A stretch of 64,000 nucleotides of DNA from an uncultured Croceitalea sp. (GTDB taxonomy: Bacteria > Bacteroidota > Bacteroidia > Flavobacteriales > Flavobacteriaceae), in the NCBI GenBank assembly GCA_947503285.1, contig CANNDD010000004.1:248001-312000 (forward strand). The letters run 5' to 3'. The notes beneath the pieces are model-generated. The model had not been told where the DNA came from. It did no database searches and saw only the letters and a list, made by a program, of their open reading frames with translations. This document shows, piece by piece, positions 16,822 through 25,878 of this stretch. A program made the position numbers and the translations under genes. How positions within the stretch are numbered: the stretch's first letter is position 1; the number at the start of each line of letters is the position of its first letter.

Positions 16822-18252
16822 TTAAGTGGCCTTTACAAAACCTTTTCGTACTTGTGACCCCCATCCAGATTTTACCCGAAATAGTTTTTTATAGTTGCCC
16901 CGTACGGCAGACCATACCACTATGGGGTGAAAAACAAAGGGTTCTATCAGAGCGCATAACATAAGCGTCAAAATATCTTTGGTTCGCTTGTATTCGTTAT
17001 AGGTATAGACATCCCATAGAATGGCATAAAAGGAGAACATGACCGAGAACATGTAGATAGTAGCGGTGATTGCTACAAAAAATTCCCAATTCAAAATGCC
17101 GAGGTACCAGAACAATATGATCGTAAAAAAACCAAAGAATTCCATTAAGGGGGCCAGCCATTCGTAAAAAAACCAATAGGGGTAGCTCACTAGGCCAAGC
17201 CGACCAAATCGCGAATTGAAAAACATATCCTTGTGTTTGAATAGGGTCTCAAGGTTTCCCCTAGCCCAACGATCTCGTTGGTTGACAAATATCTTAAGGT
17301 CTTCGGGCACCTCGGTCCAACAAAGTGGATCCGGAATATACTCAATGGTATATGATTCTTTCAATTCATGCATATAACGGCGCATTCTAAAAATGATTTC
17401 CATGTCCTCCCCTACAGTATTGGTATCATATCCACCTACCGCCAAGGCTATTTCACGATCAAAGAAACCAAACGCCCCAGAGATGATCAAAAGACTATCG
17501 ATCCTACCCCAAGCCATTCTGCCCAACAAAAAAGAGCGGGTATATTCCAACAACTGAAACTTGGCAAGCCAATTTTCGGGCAATCTGATTTCTTCCAAGG
17601 TCCCCCCTGAAATTCCACAAGAATTTGCAACCCGAATGACCCCACCAACTGCGATAACCCTTTTTTTACTACGTTGGTAAAAAGACTTCACAACGTGTAA
17701 AAGGGCATCAGGCCGTAAAAGACAATCTACGTCGATACAGCCCACGTACTTACTATCTGATAGGTATATACCGGTATTGATCGCATCTGATTTGCCCCCA
17801 TTCTCTTTATCCACCACCGTTAATTTTGAAAATGAGGGTTGTTTTGATTTATATATACCACGTATGGGCTTTGAACGCCAGTTTGGGTCAATAAGGCGGT
17901 CTATCTTTTCAAGATGATACGCATTGATCATCTTTTCAAGTGTGTCATCTTTGCTACCGTCATTTACTACCATTACCTCATAGTTCACATATTTCAGCGA
18001 TAACAGGGAACGAATATTCTCAACAATGGTAAGCCCTTCATTGTATGCAGGCGCAATAATGGTAATGGTTGGTGCCAATGGTGATGCCATTACTTTTGAA
18101 AGATCGCCAATGCTGTTCTTATTTCTATAATGAATGGCATTTCTAGTCGACAAATACCCCATTATGGTAAACATGGCGAACAGTATTACCGAAAACACCA
18201 AGAAAACGGTGTTGATGTATTCAATGATTATATCAAAAATCCCACCACTCAT
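16822..18252 (-). CDS. Processive family 2 glycosyltransferase (PgaC/BcsA-like)
   Basis: The 476-aa inner-membrane protein has a transmembrane segment at about 8-32, a cytoplasmic GT2 domain at about 60-335, and three or four transmembrane helices after 340. All synthase motifs are present: APAYNEG (68-73), VVNDGSKDD, the DxD Asp174-Val-Asp176, the base GED at 281-283, and Gln325-Arg-Asp-Arg-Trp329 (the QxxRW motif of processive enzymes such as PgaC, hyaluronan and cellulose synthases). It should polymerise a beta-linked glycan and pass it across the membrane. Its start overlaps the HEAT gene stop by 4 bp, so expression is coupled. Confidence 0.9.
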   Translation of the reverse strand: MSGGIFDIIIEYINTVFLVFSVILFAMFTIMGYLSTRNAIHYRNKNSIGDLSKVMASPLAPTITIIAPAYNEGLTIVENIRSLLSLKYVNYEVMVVNDGSKDDTLEKMINAYHLEKIDRLIDPNWRSKPIRGIYKSKQPSFSKLTVVDKENGGKSDAINTGIYLSDSKYVGCIDVDCLLRPDALLHVVKSFYQRSKKRVIAVGGVIRVANSCGISGGTLEEIRLPENWLAKFQLLEYTRSFLLGRMAWGRIDSLLIISGAFGFFDREIALAVGGYDTNTVGEDMEIIFRMRRYMHELKESYTIEYIPDPLCWTEVPEDLKIFVNQRDRWARGNLETLFKHKDMFFNSRFGRLGLVSYPYWFFYEWLAPLMEFFGFFTIILFWYLGILNWEFFVAITATIYMFSVMFSFYAILWDVYTYNEYKRTKDILTLMLCALIEPFVFHPIVVWSAVRGNYKKLFRVKSGWGSQVRKGFVKAT

Positions 18253-20405
18253 TGATCTTCTAAATTTTGGTTTTCAGTGGCTATCATAGCAAAGAATTCA
18301 GCTGACAATTCAAAATTCAAGCCTAGGTCTTCTTTCTTGTCTTCCTTATCATATGAAATTCCCAATTCGTCATAAAGAAAACAGAGCTCTAACGGAATCC
18401 GTTCGTCTTCGATATCATCATCGGTCATGTTACTTGGTTCATTTTGTACGGGAACCTCGGCTAGCTGATCTGTGTCTGACGAGTTGGTTTGGTCAAGCGT
18501 CTCAGAATGAGTGGGGTCAGTGGTTTCATGCACTTCGGAACCTAATACTTCTTCTGGATATTTTTTAGTGAGATATGCAAGTGCCTTCCCTGCAAGCTGT
18601 TTGATCTTTCCTTGTTCAGTCCGCACCAAATTCCGTAGTAATGGAATCTCTTTTTCATCACCGATATCCATCATCTCATTGATCAAGATGGCCTTAGAAT
18701 CCAAATCAGAGGCATAACGATACAATTCGTAAAAAACACTGTATTCTGGAAGTTTGTCTTCGGGCTTTGGTACTACAGGTAGTTCTTCGATTTCTTCTTC
18801 CATCCCAATTTCGTTATCGAGATGTTTCAGTTTATTGAAAGCCCGAAAGCGCAACTCTGATTCTTCTTCATTTTCTACGATAAATTCCAAGACACTAATT
18901 GCTTCTTGATGCCCTGGTTTTTCAATACTATCAAGAAAAAGACTGCGTTCTTCTGAAGACATCTGTTGATAGCCTTCCCGTAGTTCGTCTAAATTATCTT
19001 TTGTACCGGTTTGATCAAGGTTCACATCAATAAGACCTAACGACTGATTCAGCGATTGATCAAGCTCATACTCCAATTCAGTCAACAACGGACTTTCTTC
19101 AATCTCAATGTTACTTACGGTCTCAGCCCCATCACCTAAAATTTCATCGGATAAAAGTTCCGTCGTTTCTGGCGATTGCCCATCCGCAACCAAATCATAG
19201 ACTTCCACTTCATCCACTTCAATTCCGATAGCTTTTTGAGTATAGGTAACTTCATCGCAATCAACATCTATTTGCAAGAAATCCGAATCCTCTAATCCGC
19301 TTTTATCCCTTACGATCGGTGTATTTAAATCTTCAATAATGTCTCGGGTCGGTAGTACCGTGTCGGGTGCTATGGTATTTATCGCCCCATTTGCCTTGCT
19401 CACTATCGCAAAATTATGCTCTACACTGCTGACCTCATGCAAGAACATCAGATCACCCTGATTCCCTATTTTGCCAACGGTATCCAAAATTTGGATCTTC
19501 ACTTTGGTATTGCACTTCCAAAAGACTTTTTTGAGTATTTCAACAGAGTCGAAAAAATTGAACTCTTGAATACAATCGATGGCCGCAATTTTAACTTCGT
19601 CATTCTTATGTTTGACAAGCTCGGCAATCGAAGCAGCCGCATCATTTTGGTTGAAGTGTCGTATTAGGCGTAAACTAAAAAGCACCACATCCTTATTGTG
19701 GGAAACCAACCATGATTTGAACTTGGGTGGTTGATAGTCATTAATGCTACCAATGGCCTCGATCAGTTTTAGTTGCTGCCATTCACTTATTGCATATTTT
19801 GTAGTGTCCAACAAATGCTCTATGCCATGGTCGTTTAAGGAAACAATAGCAATTTCAGCTTGCTTTCGTACAACACCTCGACGATCATTGATGAATTTTG
19901 AGATTAACTGAAAAGAGTCTGCAACCTCCATTTGGGATAGTTCAAGAATACCTTGGGAAACGGTATTCCATCGCCAGCTCGATAATTTCTTAAAGGAATC
20001 ATGATGTAAACCGAGTTCTATGAAGAGTTTAAACAGACGGTTTCTGGCGTCCCCCGAAATATCCCTTTGCAAATCAAAAAGAATATTTGCCAATATTTTA
20101 CGAAAGTTCTTATCCCCGAGATATTCACGTATCTCGATCTTTAACCTCACGTATTCCTTTTGTTCCTCTTTTGGGTCTTGCGGGGTATAAAATAAAAAAT
20201 TGCTTATCACGGGTGCCAATTCGGCCCTTTTACTTTTTCTTTTTCGTGCGATACTTGAAAATCGATTTCTAAAAAAGAAAATGAATAAAAAGTAAAGTCC
20301 TCCCAATGTTAGAAACAACACGGTAAGGTCCCATAAAATATCGGCATGGATCTTTGGGGAACTGATCAGTAAATAATGGCAATATGTAATTTTACTTATA
20401 CTCAA
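18249..20405 (-). CDS. Membrane-anchored HEAT-repeat protein
   Basis: The 718-aa protein has one transmembrane helix (about 23-46), a basic stop-transfer (RKRKSKR), then helical pairs typical of HEAT repeats at about 90-330 (for example RRGVVRKQAEIAIVSLNDHGIEHLL and KNDEVKIAAIDCIQEFN), a very acidic linker at about 345-475, a second HEAT block at about 480-630 and an acidic tail. HEAT repeats are protein scaffolds; no enzyme motif is seen. It overlaps both neighbours by 4 bp (response regulator upstream, GT2 downstream), which suggests it links the phosphorelay to the synthase. Confidence 0.78.
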   Translation of the reverse strand: MSISKITYCHYLLISSPKIHADILWDLTVLFLTLGGLYFLFIFFFRNRFSSIARKRKSKRAELAPVISNFLFYTPQDPKEEQKEYVRLKIEIREYLGDKNFRKILANILFDLQRDISGDARNRLFKLFIELGLHHDSFKKLSSWRWNTVSQGILELSQMEVADSFQLISKFINDRRGVVRKQAEIAIVSLNDHGIEHLLDTTKYAISEWQQLKLIEAIGSINDYQPPKFKSWLVSHNKDVVLFSLRLIRHFNQNDAAASIAELVKHKNDEVKIAAIDCIQEFNFFDSVEILKKVFWKCNTKVKIQILDTVGKIGNQGDLMFLHEVSSVEHNFAIVSKANGAINTIAPDTVLPTRDIIEDLNTPIVRDKSGLEDSDFLQIDVDCDEVTYTQKAIGIEVDEVEVYDLVADGQSPETTELLSDEILGDGAETVSNIEIEESPLLTELEYELDQSLNQSLGLIDVNLDQTGTKDNLDELREGYQQMSSEERSLFLDSIEKPGHQEAISVLEFIVENEEESELRFRAFNKLKHLDNEIGMEEEIEELPVVPKPEDKLPEYSVFYELYRYASDLDSKAILINEMMDIGDEKEIPLLRNLVRTEQGKIKQLAGKALAYLTKKYPEEVLGSEVHETTDPTHSETLDQTNSSDTDQLAEVPVQNEPSNMTDDDIEDERIPLELCFLYDELGISYDKEDKKEDLGLNFELSAEFFAMIATENQNLEDQ

Positions 20406-20776
20406 TAATATCTATTAAGTTCTCTTGCTACCCGAATCAACAATTCCGTGGGACTTACGGGTTTGGCTATAAAATCATTTGCCCCCAACTTTAGGGCACT
20501 TACAACATTTTCCTCATTAGAGGCTGCCGATATGAGAATGATGGGTATATCCGTTTTTAAATCATTTCTTAAATAATCGACCAACTCGATACCTGAAAAA
20601 TAAGGCATCATGACATCACTGATTATGGCATCGGGCAATTGTTCAGTAATTGCCGTCTTCATTTGATGGCCATCATGCTTTACAGCGACCACATAGCCGT
20701 CTTTTTCTAAACGGTATTTCAATAGTGATGCGAGCATGGTATCATCTTCTGCCAACAATAGTCTTTTTGGTTTCAA
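20402..20776 (-). CDS. Single-domain response regulator
   Basis: The 124-aa protein is a receiver domain alone. The acidic pocket is Glu10-Asp11-Asp12, the phosphoacceptor is Asp54 in IISDVMMP, the switch residue Ser83 follows ILIS, and Lys105 is in AKPVSP. There is no DNA-binding or other output domain, so it must act by protein contact. It lies 15 bp after the hybrid kinase gene and overlaps the HEAT gene by 4 bp, and the kinase ends in an Hpt domain, so this is the natural final acceptor of the relay. Confidence 0.93.
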   Translation of the reverse strand: MKPKRLLLAEDDTMLASLLKYRLEKDGYVVAVKHDGHQMKTAITEQLPDAIISDVMMPYFSGIELVDYLRNDLKTDIPIILISAASNEENVVSALKLGANDFIAKPVSPTELLIRVARELNRYY

Positions 20777-20791
20777 TTTGGGACTGGTTTA

Positions 20792-22525
20792 TTATTTTAA
20801 CTTCTTGATTTCTAAGTCAATGAATTTTTCTACTTTGGGGTACTCCTCTAAAAATCGATGGTATAAGACCGTAAGGGCTTGCGTATCTTTACTTTCTTTA
20901 CAGGTTTCCGATATCGTTTCACATATTTCGAACAGACTACTTGCCTCCATCATCTTCAACGATGATTTTATCTTATGCGCAGCAAAGCCAATGCCTTGAA
21001 GGTTGTTGTTTTGCAGGTGCATTTTGACCTTTCCGATAAACTCTAACATATTTTGCTTGAAAAGGCGTATCAATTCGTCTAAAAGTTCAATCTGCCCAAG
21101 GCACTCTTCAAGTATGGGAGCCAAGTTTGCAGGGTTCATTTTCGGCCCAGCTACCCAATTATTGGGGGTGCCGGTATTGCCCACCCTATTTTGGTTCAAA
21201 TGAAACCCCATCATATTTTGAAGCTCATCAGAATTATACGGCTTTAATATAAAGTCGCTCACCCCGTATTCATGGCACTTGTCTTTGTCAGAAGCACTCA
21301 TATCTGCCGAAATTGCGATAATGGGTATGGTTTGAAGCATATAGTTGCTATTGTTCCTTATTCGTCTTGTTATCTCAAACCCATTCATGCCAGGCATTCG
21401 CAAATCCATCAGTACCATATCGAAATGATGGTTTTCCAAAAGTTTGAGTCCATATAGGCCATTGGCCGTTATAATGGTTTCACAACCCCAATTTTTCAAC
21501 CGGTTCTCCATTAATTTCTGATTGAGCGTGTTGTCTTCAAAAACCAATACCTTGGTCCCTTCAAGCCCCTTCCCTTCCACTCTTTTGTTTTGCTTGGTCA
21601 CTGTTTGCTGAACATCGTCAGTCGAGGCTTTTTCAAAGGGAAGTGTTACTTTGAATACCGTACCCCTGCCTAAGGTACTTTGCACCGTAATTTGGCCCTT
21701 CATTTTCCCTATCAATTCTTTAACTATGCTAAGACCCAGACCCGAGCCCCCATATTTCAATTGTGTATCGGGTTCGGCTTGTTGGTAAGTCTCAAAAATG
21801 TCATTTAATTTATCATTGGCGATACCAATGCCGGTGTCAACCACGTCAAAGTCTAGAAACACCTCGTTATTTTCTTCTTTGATAAAATGGACTTTCAATT
21901 GAATCTTGCCTTTTTCAACAAATTTCACTGAATTTCCCATTAGGTTCAGTAGTATCTGGGAGAGCTTTGCAGGATCACCGATCAAGGAATGTGGTATGCC
22001 CTCGTCCATTGTGACCTGTAGGGTAATATCTTTATTCGTAATCAAGGTCCTACATAAAAAGCCAACTTCGTTAACGAGATTTTTTAGGTTAAAGGGAACT
22101 TTGGCGAACTTCTCACGACCAGCGGCCAGTTTAGAAAACTCCAAAAGTTCGTTTACAATATCCATCAAGTTTTGTGAAGCCTTTGAAAGTGCATTGGTAA
22201 GCTCAAATTGCTTTTGGGTCAATGGGGTCTCCTTCAAAAGATCCACAAAACCAACGATCCCGTTCAAGGGAGTTCTAATTTCATGACTTACGTTGGCAAT
22301 GACGGTGTGCTCTTTTGAATTATTTATGGAAGTTACCGTCAATGCATCAGCCTGTAAAGCGGCTACACTGTCGCCGCCAAACACCTTGGTCTCAAGTCCA
22401 TTTTTAAAGGACTCAAATGACTTCTTCAATGCCTTGGCCTCAGTAGTATTCAACTCTGAAAATGAAAAGCTATCCAAGCCATTTTCCAGTTTCGATAAAT
22501 GCGTTAGTAATTCTCGAGTGTTCAA
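20792..22525 (-). CDS. Cytoplasmic hybrid histidine kinase (HisKA-HATPase-REC-Hpt)
   Basis: The 577-aa protein has no transmembrane or sensor domain beyond ~65 N-terminal residues. The H-box is NVSHEIRTPLNGI with His81. The ATPase part has NLMGNSVKF (N box) and VVDTGIGI, then YGGSGLGLSIVK. The receiver spans about 324-440 with Asp374 (LMDLRMPG) and Lys428. The Hpt domain at about 465-577 has His517 (AAHKIKSS). The relay would be His81 to Asp374 to His517 to Asp54 of the next gene's product. It is the first gene of the polysaccharide operon. What it senses is not visible. Confidence 0.93.
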   Translation of the reverse strand: MNTRELLTHLSKLENGLDSFSFSELNTTEAKALKKSFESFKNGLETKVFGGDSVAALQADALTVTSINNSKEHTVIANVSHEIRTPLNGIVGFVDLLKETPLTQKQFELTNALSKASQNLMDIVNELLEFSKLAAGREKFAKVPFNLKNLVNEVGFLCRTLITNKDITLQVTMDEGIPHSLIGDPAKLSQILLNLMGNSVKFVEKGKIQLKVHFIKEENNEVFLDFDVVDTGIGIANDKLNDIFETYQQAEPDTQLKYGGSGLGLSIVKELIGKMKGQITVQSTLGRGTVFKVTLPFEKASTDDVQQTVTKQNKRVEGKGLEGTKVLVFEDNTLNQKLMENRLKNWGCETIITANGLYGLKLLENHHFDMVLMDLRMPGMNGFEITRRIRNNSNYMLQTIPIIAISADMSASDKDKCHEYGVSDFILKPYNSDELQNMMGFHLNQNRVGNTGTPNNWVAGPKMNPANLAPILEECLGQIELLDELIRLFKQNMLEFIGKVKMHLQNNNLQGIGFAAHKIKSSLKMMEASSLFEICETISETCKESKDTQALTVLYHRFLEEYPKVEKFIDLEIKKLK

Positions 22526-23381
22526 TTATAGCGGATTAAAGTGTATTGGGTCTCAATGGAAAAACCTAATAAACTGGTTTATATAAGATTAAAACTCTTC
22601 ATTTCACCTACAGTGTCCAATTAATTGTTACCTAGTGGTACTAATTTGTTGTCAAAGCGCCTTATTTGTAGGTATAGCTATTGATAAAATGGGGAAGCCG
22701 GTAGTATTGATGGCATGCCCGATAATGCGGTGGCAATGAAAAACGGAAAAGAATAGCATGGAATTCTTTCAATAAGAGGCATAACGAATAGGTGGGAAAT
22801 TAGTTCGCATTTATCCTGAAGATAGTAATACAAGCAAAGAATCGAAACCCCTCTTTTTACCAACACAATATATTGGTTGTTAGACTTTTGAAACTCATTA
22901 CCTAAAGTGTATTCAGATAGACTTATTTTGCAAGATATAGATGGACTATCTTAAGTTCAGTGAGCATGCAATTTATCCATAAAGGCCAAATGCCCTTTAT
23001 TAATAAAATGTTTAGATAAATAAATATAAATATTTGAAAAATAGACTATTAAAAAAATTAAATTGTAATTGCATAATCTACTACGTGATTGTTTCGCAAT
23101 CGTTAGGCTGAACTTGCCTTATCAGAAGACAAGGCCATCTAGGCCTCTTCGGTACCGCTAAAAGCACCAGGCATAGTATGGTATAAGTTATTACCCGAAA
23201 TCGAATTGCCCAAGTAGAATTTGGACTATGGGCTCAGAAATTAGGATGGAAAAAAAGGGTTCCGCCCTGAAGAACGTATCCGCTTTCTTCTTCGATTCAT
23301 ATGAGACTTACGAGGTAAGGTTGACCTGGCATTTATCTTTAAGACCATACCAATTATTGAAGTGGCAAAGGCACTTGGCCA
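22526..23381. other. 856-bp gap without a confident gene
   Basis: This AT-rich stretch separates the divergent-facing end of the polysaccharide operon from the thioesterase gene. No frame over 60 codons looks like protein. The right part (about 23110-23380) is less AT-rich than the left and has short plausible peptides in different frames broken by stops (for example KKGFRPEERI then TIPIIEVAKALGHY), which could be a decayed gene. The left part must hold the promoter of the kinase operon, but no clear consensus site was picked out. Confidence 0.4.
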
Positions 23382-23786
23382 CTACCCTTTTGCTTCCAGT
23401 TTTTCTAGACGATCTTTGACGTACTCGATTTTTGTTTTACCGTGGGGCTTTGGTTTGCCCTTTTCATCTAGATTTACCAAAATCACGTTATCAACGGTCA
23501 CAATGGTTTCATGATTCATCTTATTACGCACCTCACAGTTCAGCGTTAAAGAACTTTTGCCAAACTTGGTGACCTCCATTCCGATTTCAATGATATCGCC
23601 TTGTTCGGCAGTGCTCATAAAATTCACCTCTGACATATATTTGGTTACGACCCTCTTATTTTCCAATTGGATAATACCATAGATTACGGCCTGCTCATCA
23701 AGCCACGCCAACACTTTGCCCGCGAACAAGGTGCCATTGGCATTTAGATCTTCTGGTTTTACCCATTTTCTGGTATGAAAACGCAT
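23382..23786 (-). CDS. Acyl-CoA thioesterase, hotdog fold (YciA-like)
   Basis: The 134-aa protein has the YciA/BACH hotdog signature: residues 11-29 contain LNANGTLFAGKVLAWLDEQ, where Asn, Gly and the Asp are the usual active-site positions, followed by the central helix and strands with MSEVNFMS and the VTKFGKSSLTLNCEV strand. These enzymes hydrolyse acyl-CoA thioesters in the cytoplasm. It is a single gene, with its promoter in the 196-bp gap shared with the divergent psd gene. Confidence 0.88.
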   Translation of the reverse strand: MRFHTRKWVKPEDLNANGTLFAGKVLAWLDEQAVIYGIIQLENKRVVTKYMSEVNFMSTAEQGDIIEIGMEVTKFGKSSLTLNCEVRNKMNHETIVTVDNVILVNLDEKGKPKPHGKTKIEYVKDRLEKLEAKG

Positions 23787-23916
23787 GTCTTTTTTTTTAT
23801 AAAATTATGCTAGAAATACGATTAAAAAGAGATTTTGGGTTTTATCTACCATGTTAACAGGTCGATTTGATCAATTATAAAAATTGTTAAGCCTAAACTA
23901 AAGTTTTCTTAATCCG

Positions 23917-23948
23917 TTGGTCTCCTTATTGCGGAAAAAATAAATTTA
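23917..23948 (+). promoter_or_regulatory. Candidate promoter of psd
   Basis: TTG at 23917-23919, 21 bp, and TAAATTTA at 23941-23948 fit the Bacteroidota -33/-7 pattern apart from the last base. The predicted start near 23955 gives a short leader before the GTG at 23983. Confidence 0.4.
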
Positions 23949-23982
23949 AGGGCCAATTTATAAACAACGCCTATTTCTTAAC

Positions 23983-24834
23983 GTGGAAACTACACCAGAG
24001 TATTATTCCGATCCTAGTTTTACCGTGTTTCAAGTTCCTTCTTGGAGGGCCTATTGCTATAAATTTTTGTCCGTGCAAGTTTGGGGAGGACTGCCCAGTA
24101 CCTTACAAAGAAAAATATCGGCATGGTATGCTAGAATATATACCAAGTCGTTTTCCAAATACTTGATAAAACCCTATTTATGGTTAAATTATAAGGACAA
24201 AACCTATTTGCAAAAGTTTGATCCGCCGTTAGGCAAAGCCAATTTTGAGAGTTTTCAAGATTTTTTTACCCGCGAGTTCAAGTCAATTCCACATAATCAG
24301 GAGCCCGCTGTTTGGCCATGTGAAGGTCTTTTGTGTGAAGCAGGAAAAGTAGGGGAAATTAAGAAAAGTACCGTGAAATATGATTCGAGGTATATTGATA
24401 CTATTTTTGGGCTTCAAGCCCAAGTTATTCCGAAAGCGCACTATTTTACCAATGTATTCTTACACAATAAAAATTACCATCGTATTCACACACCAATAGA
24501 TGGAACAATTACCCGAATACAGCATATACCAGGTGACTTGATCGTATTAAGACCATGGATCTATAAACAAAACCCCTCATTACCGGCCTTTAGAAACGAA
24601 CGCTATAATATAGATATCAAAGATGCCCACGGAAAAACTTGGTATTTGTCCATTGTTGGCGGACCCGCTGTAGGTACTATTGAGTTGCACCATAAAATAA
24701 GTATCGGTAGAAAAATTGAAAAACTTGATGAGCTAGCCCTTTTTTATTTAGGCTCTACCTGTTGCATGGCGAGTCCGGAAGCACCTCGATATCATTCAAA
24801 AAATACTTTTGTCGAGGTCGGTACCGCCTATTAA
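23983..24834 (+). CDS. psd: Phosphatidylserine decarboxylase
   Basis: The 283-aa proenzyme makes phosphatidylethanolamine from phosphatidylserine at the inner membrane. The family landmarks are FQDFFTREFKSIP near residue 90, HNKNYHRIHTPIDG near residue 162, and the self-cleavage site LGST near residue 261, where Ser becomes the pyruvoyl group. The start must be the GTG at 23983: the frame is closed by a TAA at 23947 and no ATG lies between. The stop overlaps the convergent DUF72 gene by 4 bp. Confidence 0.9.
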   Translation: METTPEYYSDPSFTVFQVPSWRAYCYKFLSVQVWGGLPSTLQRKISAWYARIYTKSFSKYLIKPYLWLNYKDKTYLQKFDPPLGKANFESFQDFFTREFKSIPHNQEPAVWPCEGLLCEAGKVGEIKKSTVKYDSRYIDTIFGLQAQVIPKAHYFTNVFLHNKNYHRIHTPIDGTITRIQHIPGDLIVLRPWIYKQNPSLPAFRNERYNIDIKDAHGKTWYLSIVGGPAVGTIELHHKISIGRKIEKLDELALFYLGSTCCMASPEAPRYHSKNTFVEVGTAY

Positions 24835-25730
24835 AATAACTCCTTTTGATTATTACCAAGGGTGGTTTTAGGAATCTGAAGCCCAACCCCGAGGTTTTTA
24901 TTAAGGTTTTCAATAAAATATGCAGAGAGCAAAGGGGATTCCAACTCCATATTTTGATGTACGAAAAAGTGGATGTTCCTTAGCCCTTTCGCTTTCCAAT
25001 ACCCCAACTTTTCGACCCAATCGTCCAATCTCGGATAATCACTTTGATGATTTGCGCCAACATAACGAACAAATGCTTCATTGTTGGTCAATCTCATATG
25101 CATGATATCCCTACGACCCGCCGTATCAACCAAAATGTTGGCAATATGGTTCTCTTCGAGTAAATGGTACAATTCATTAGCAACTTTTTCATCATTGAAC
25201 CAATCGGTATGCCTGAATTCCATCGCTAATGGAAACTCTTTGGGCCAATATTCCACAAAGCGTACTACCCTGTCCCAGTTTTTGGGTCCGAAATTATTGT
25301 GCATTTGTAAAAAAATGGTTCCCAATTTTTCTTTGAGAAGGGAGGTCACTTCAAGATAGCGGTCGGCGATTTCATATACCTTATCGTTCATTCGCCGCAA
25401 ATGGCTTACCTCATTGGTCATTTTCGGAAAAAACTTAAATCCAAGAGGCGTTTTATCATACCATTTTTGATACGTCTCCGCAGGAAAAATACGGTAAAAG
25501 GTAGCATTGAGCTCAATGGAATTGAATTGACCGGAGTAGTAGGAAAGCTCATCTTTCGTACCCCTCGGATAAAAATTCTTCAAATCTTGTCTATTCCATT
25601 TTGCACAGCCCACGAATATCTTGAAATCCCCGTCCTTATCATGTTTTTTCAATACGATTTCAGTTTCAGGGTGATCTTCGGGAAAAGAAAAATCAATGAG
25701 CTCAGGATGCTCGACCTTACCAAATTTCAT
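24831..25730 (-). CDS. DUF72 domain protein
   Basis: From the ATG at 25730 (an ATG at 25751 is also in frame) the protein is 299 aa. DUF72 features are seen: FVGCAKWNRQDLKNFYP, YYSGQFNSIELNATFYR, PLGFKFFPKMTNEVSH, then LGTIFLQMHNNFGP and the MEFRHTDWF segment. The fold is a TIM barrel of unknown activity. It overlaps the psd 3' end by 4 bp on the opposite strand. Confidence 0.88.
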   Translation of the reverse strand: MKFGKVEHPELIDFSFPEDHPETEIVLKKHDKDGDFKIFVGCAKWNRQDLKNFYPRGTKDELSYYSGQFNSIELNATFYRIFPAETYQKWYDKTPLGFKFFPKMTNEVSHLRRMNDKVYEIADRYLEVTSLLKEKLGTIFLQMHNNFGPKNWDRVVRFVEYWPKEFPLAMEFRHTDWFNDEKVANELYHLLEENHIANILVDTAGRRDIMHMRLTNNEAFVRYVGANHQSDYPRLDDWVEKLGYWKAKGLRNIHFFVHQNMELESPLLSAYFIENLNKNLGVGLQIPKTTLGNNQKELF

Positions 25731-25878
25731 AACAGTGCTATTTAAAATCAAAGGTATGGATTTGCTGTATTAGAAGCTAGCACCCCTAATAAAGCAAAAC
25801 AATAAATAAAATATGCCCAATCTGTAACATTATTAGTAATTTTCACACCTATAGTTATTACAAATAAAATCTACTAAA

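Noticed and set aside
22678-22866. 62-aa minus-strand frame
   Set aside because: Its composition (many Cys, Ser, Phe, Ile) looks like random AT-rich translation and there is no recognisable domain or operon context.
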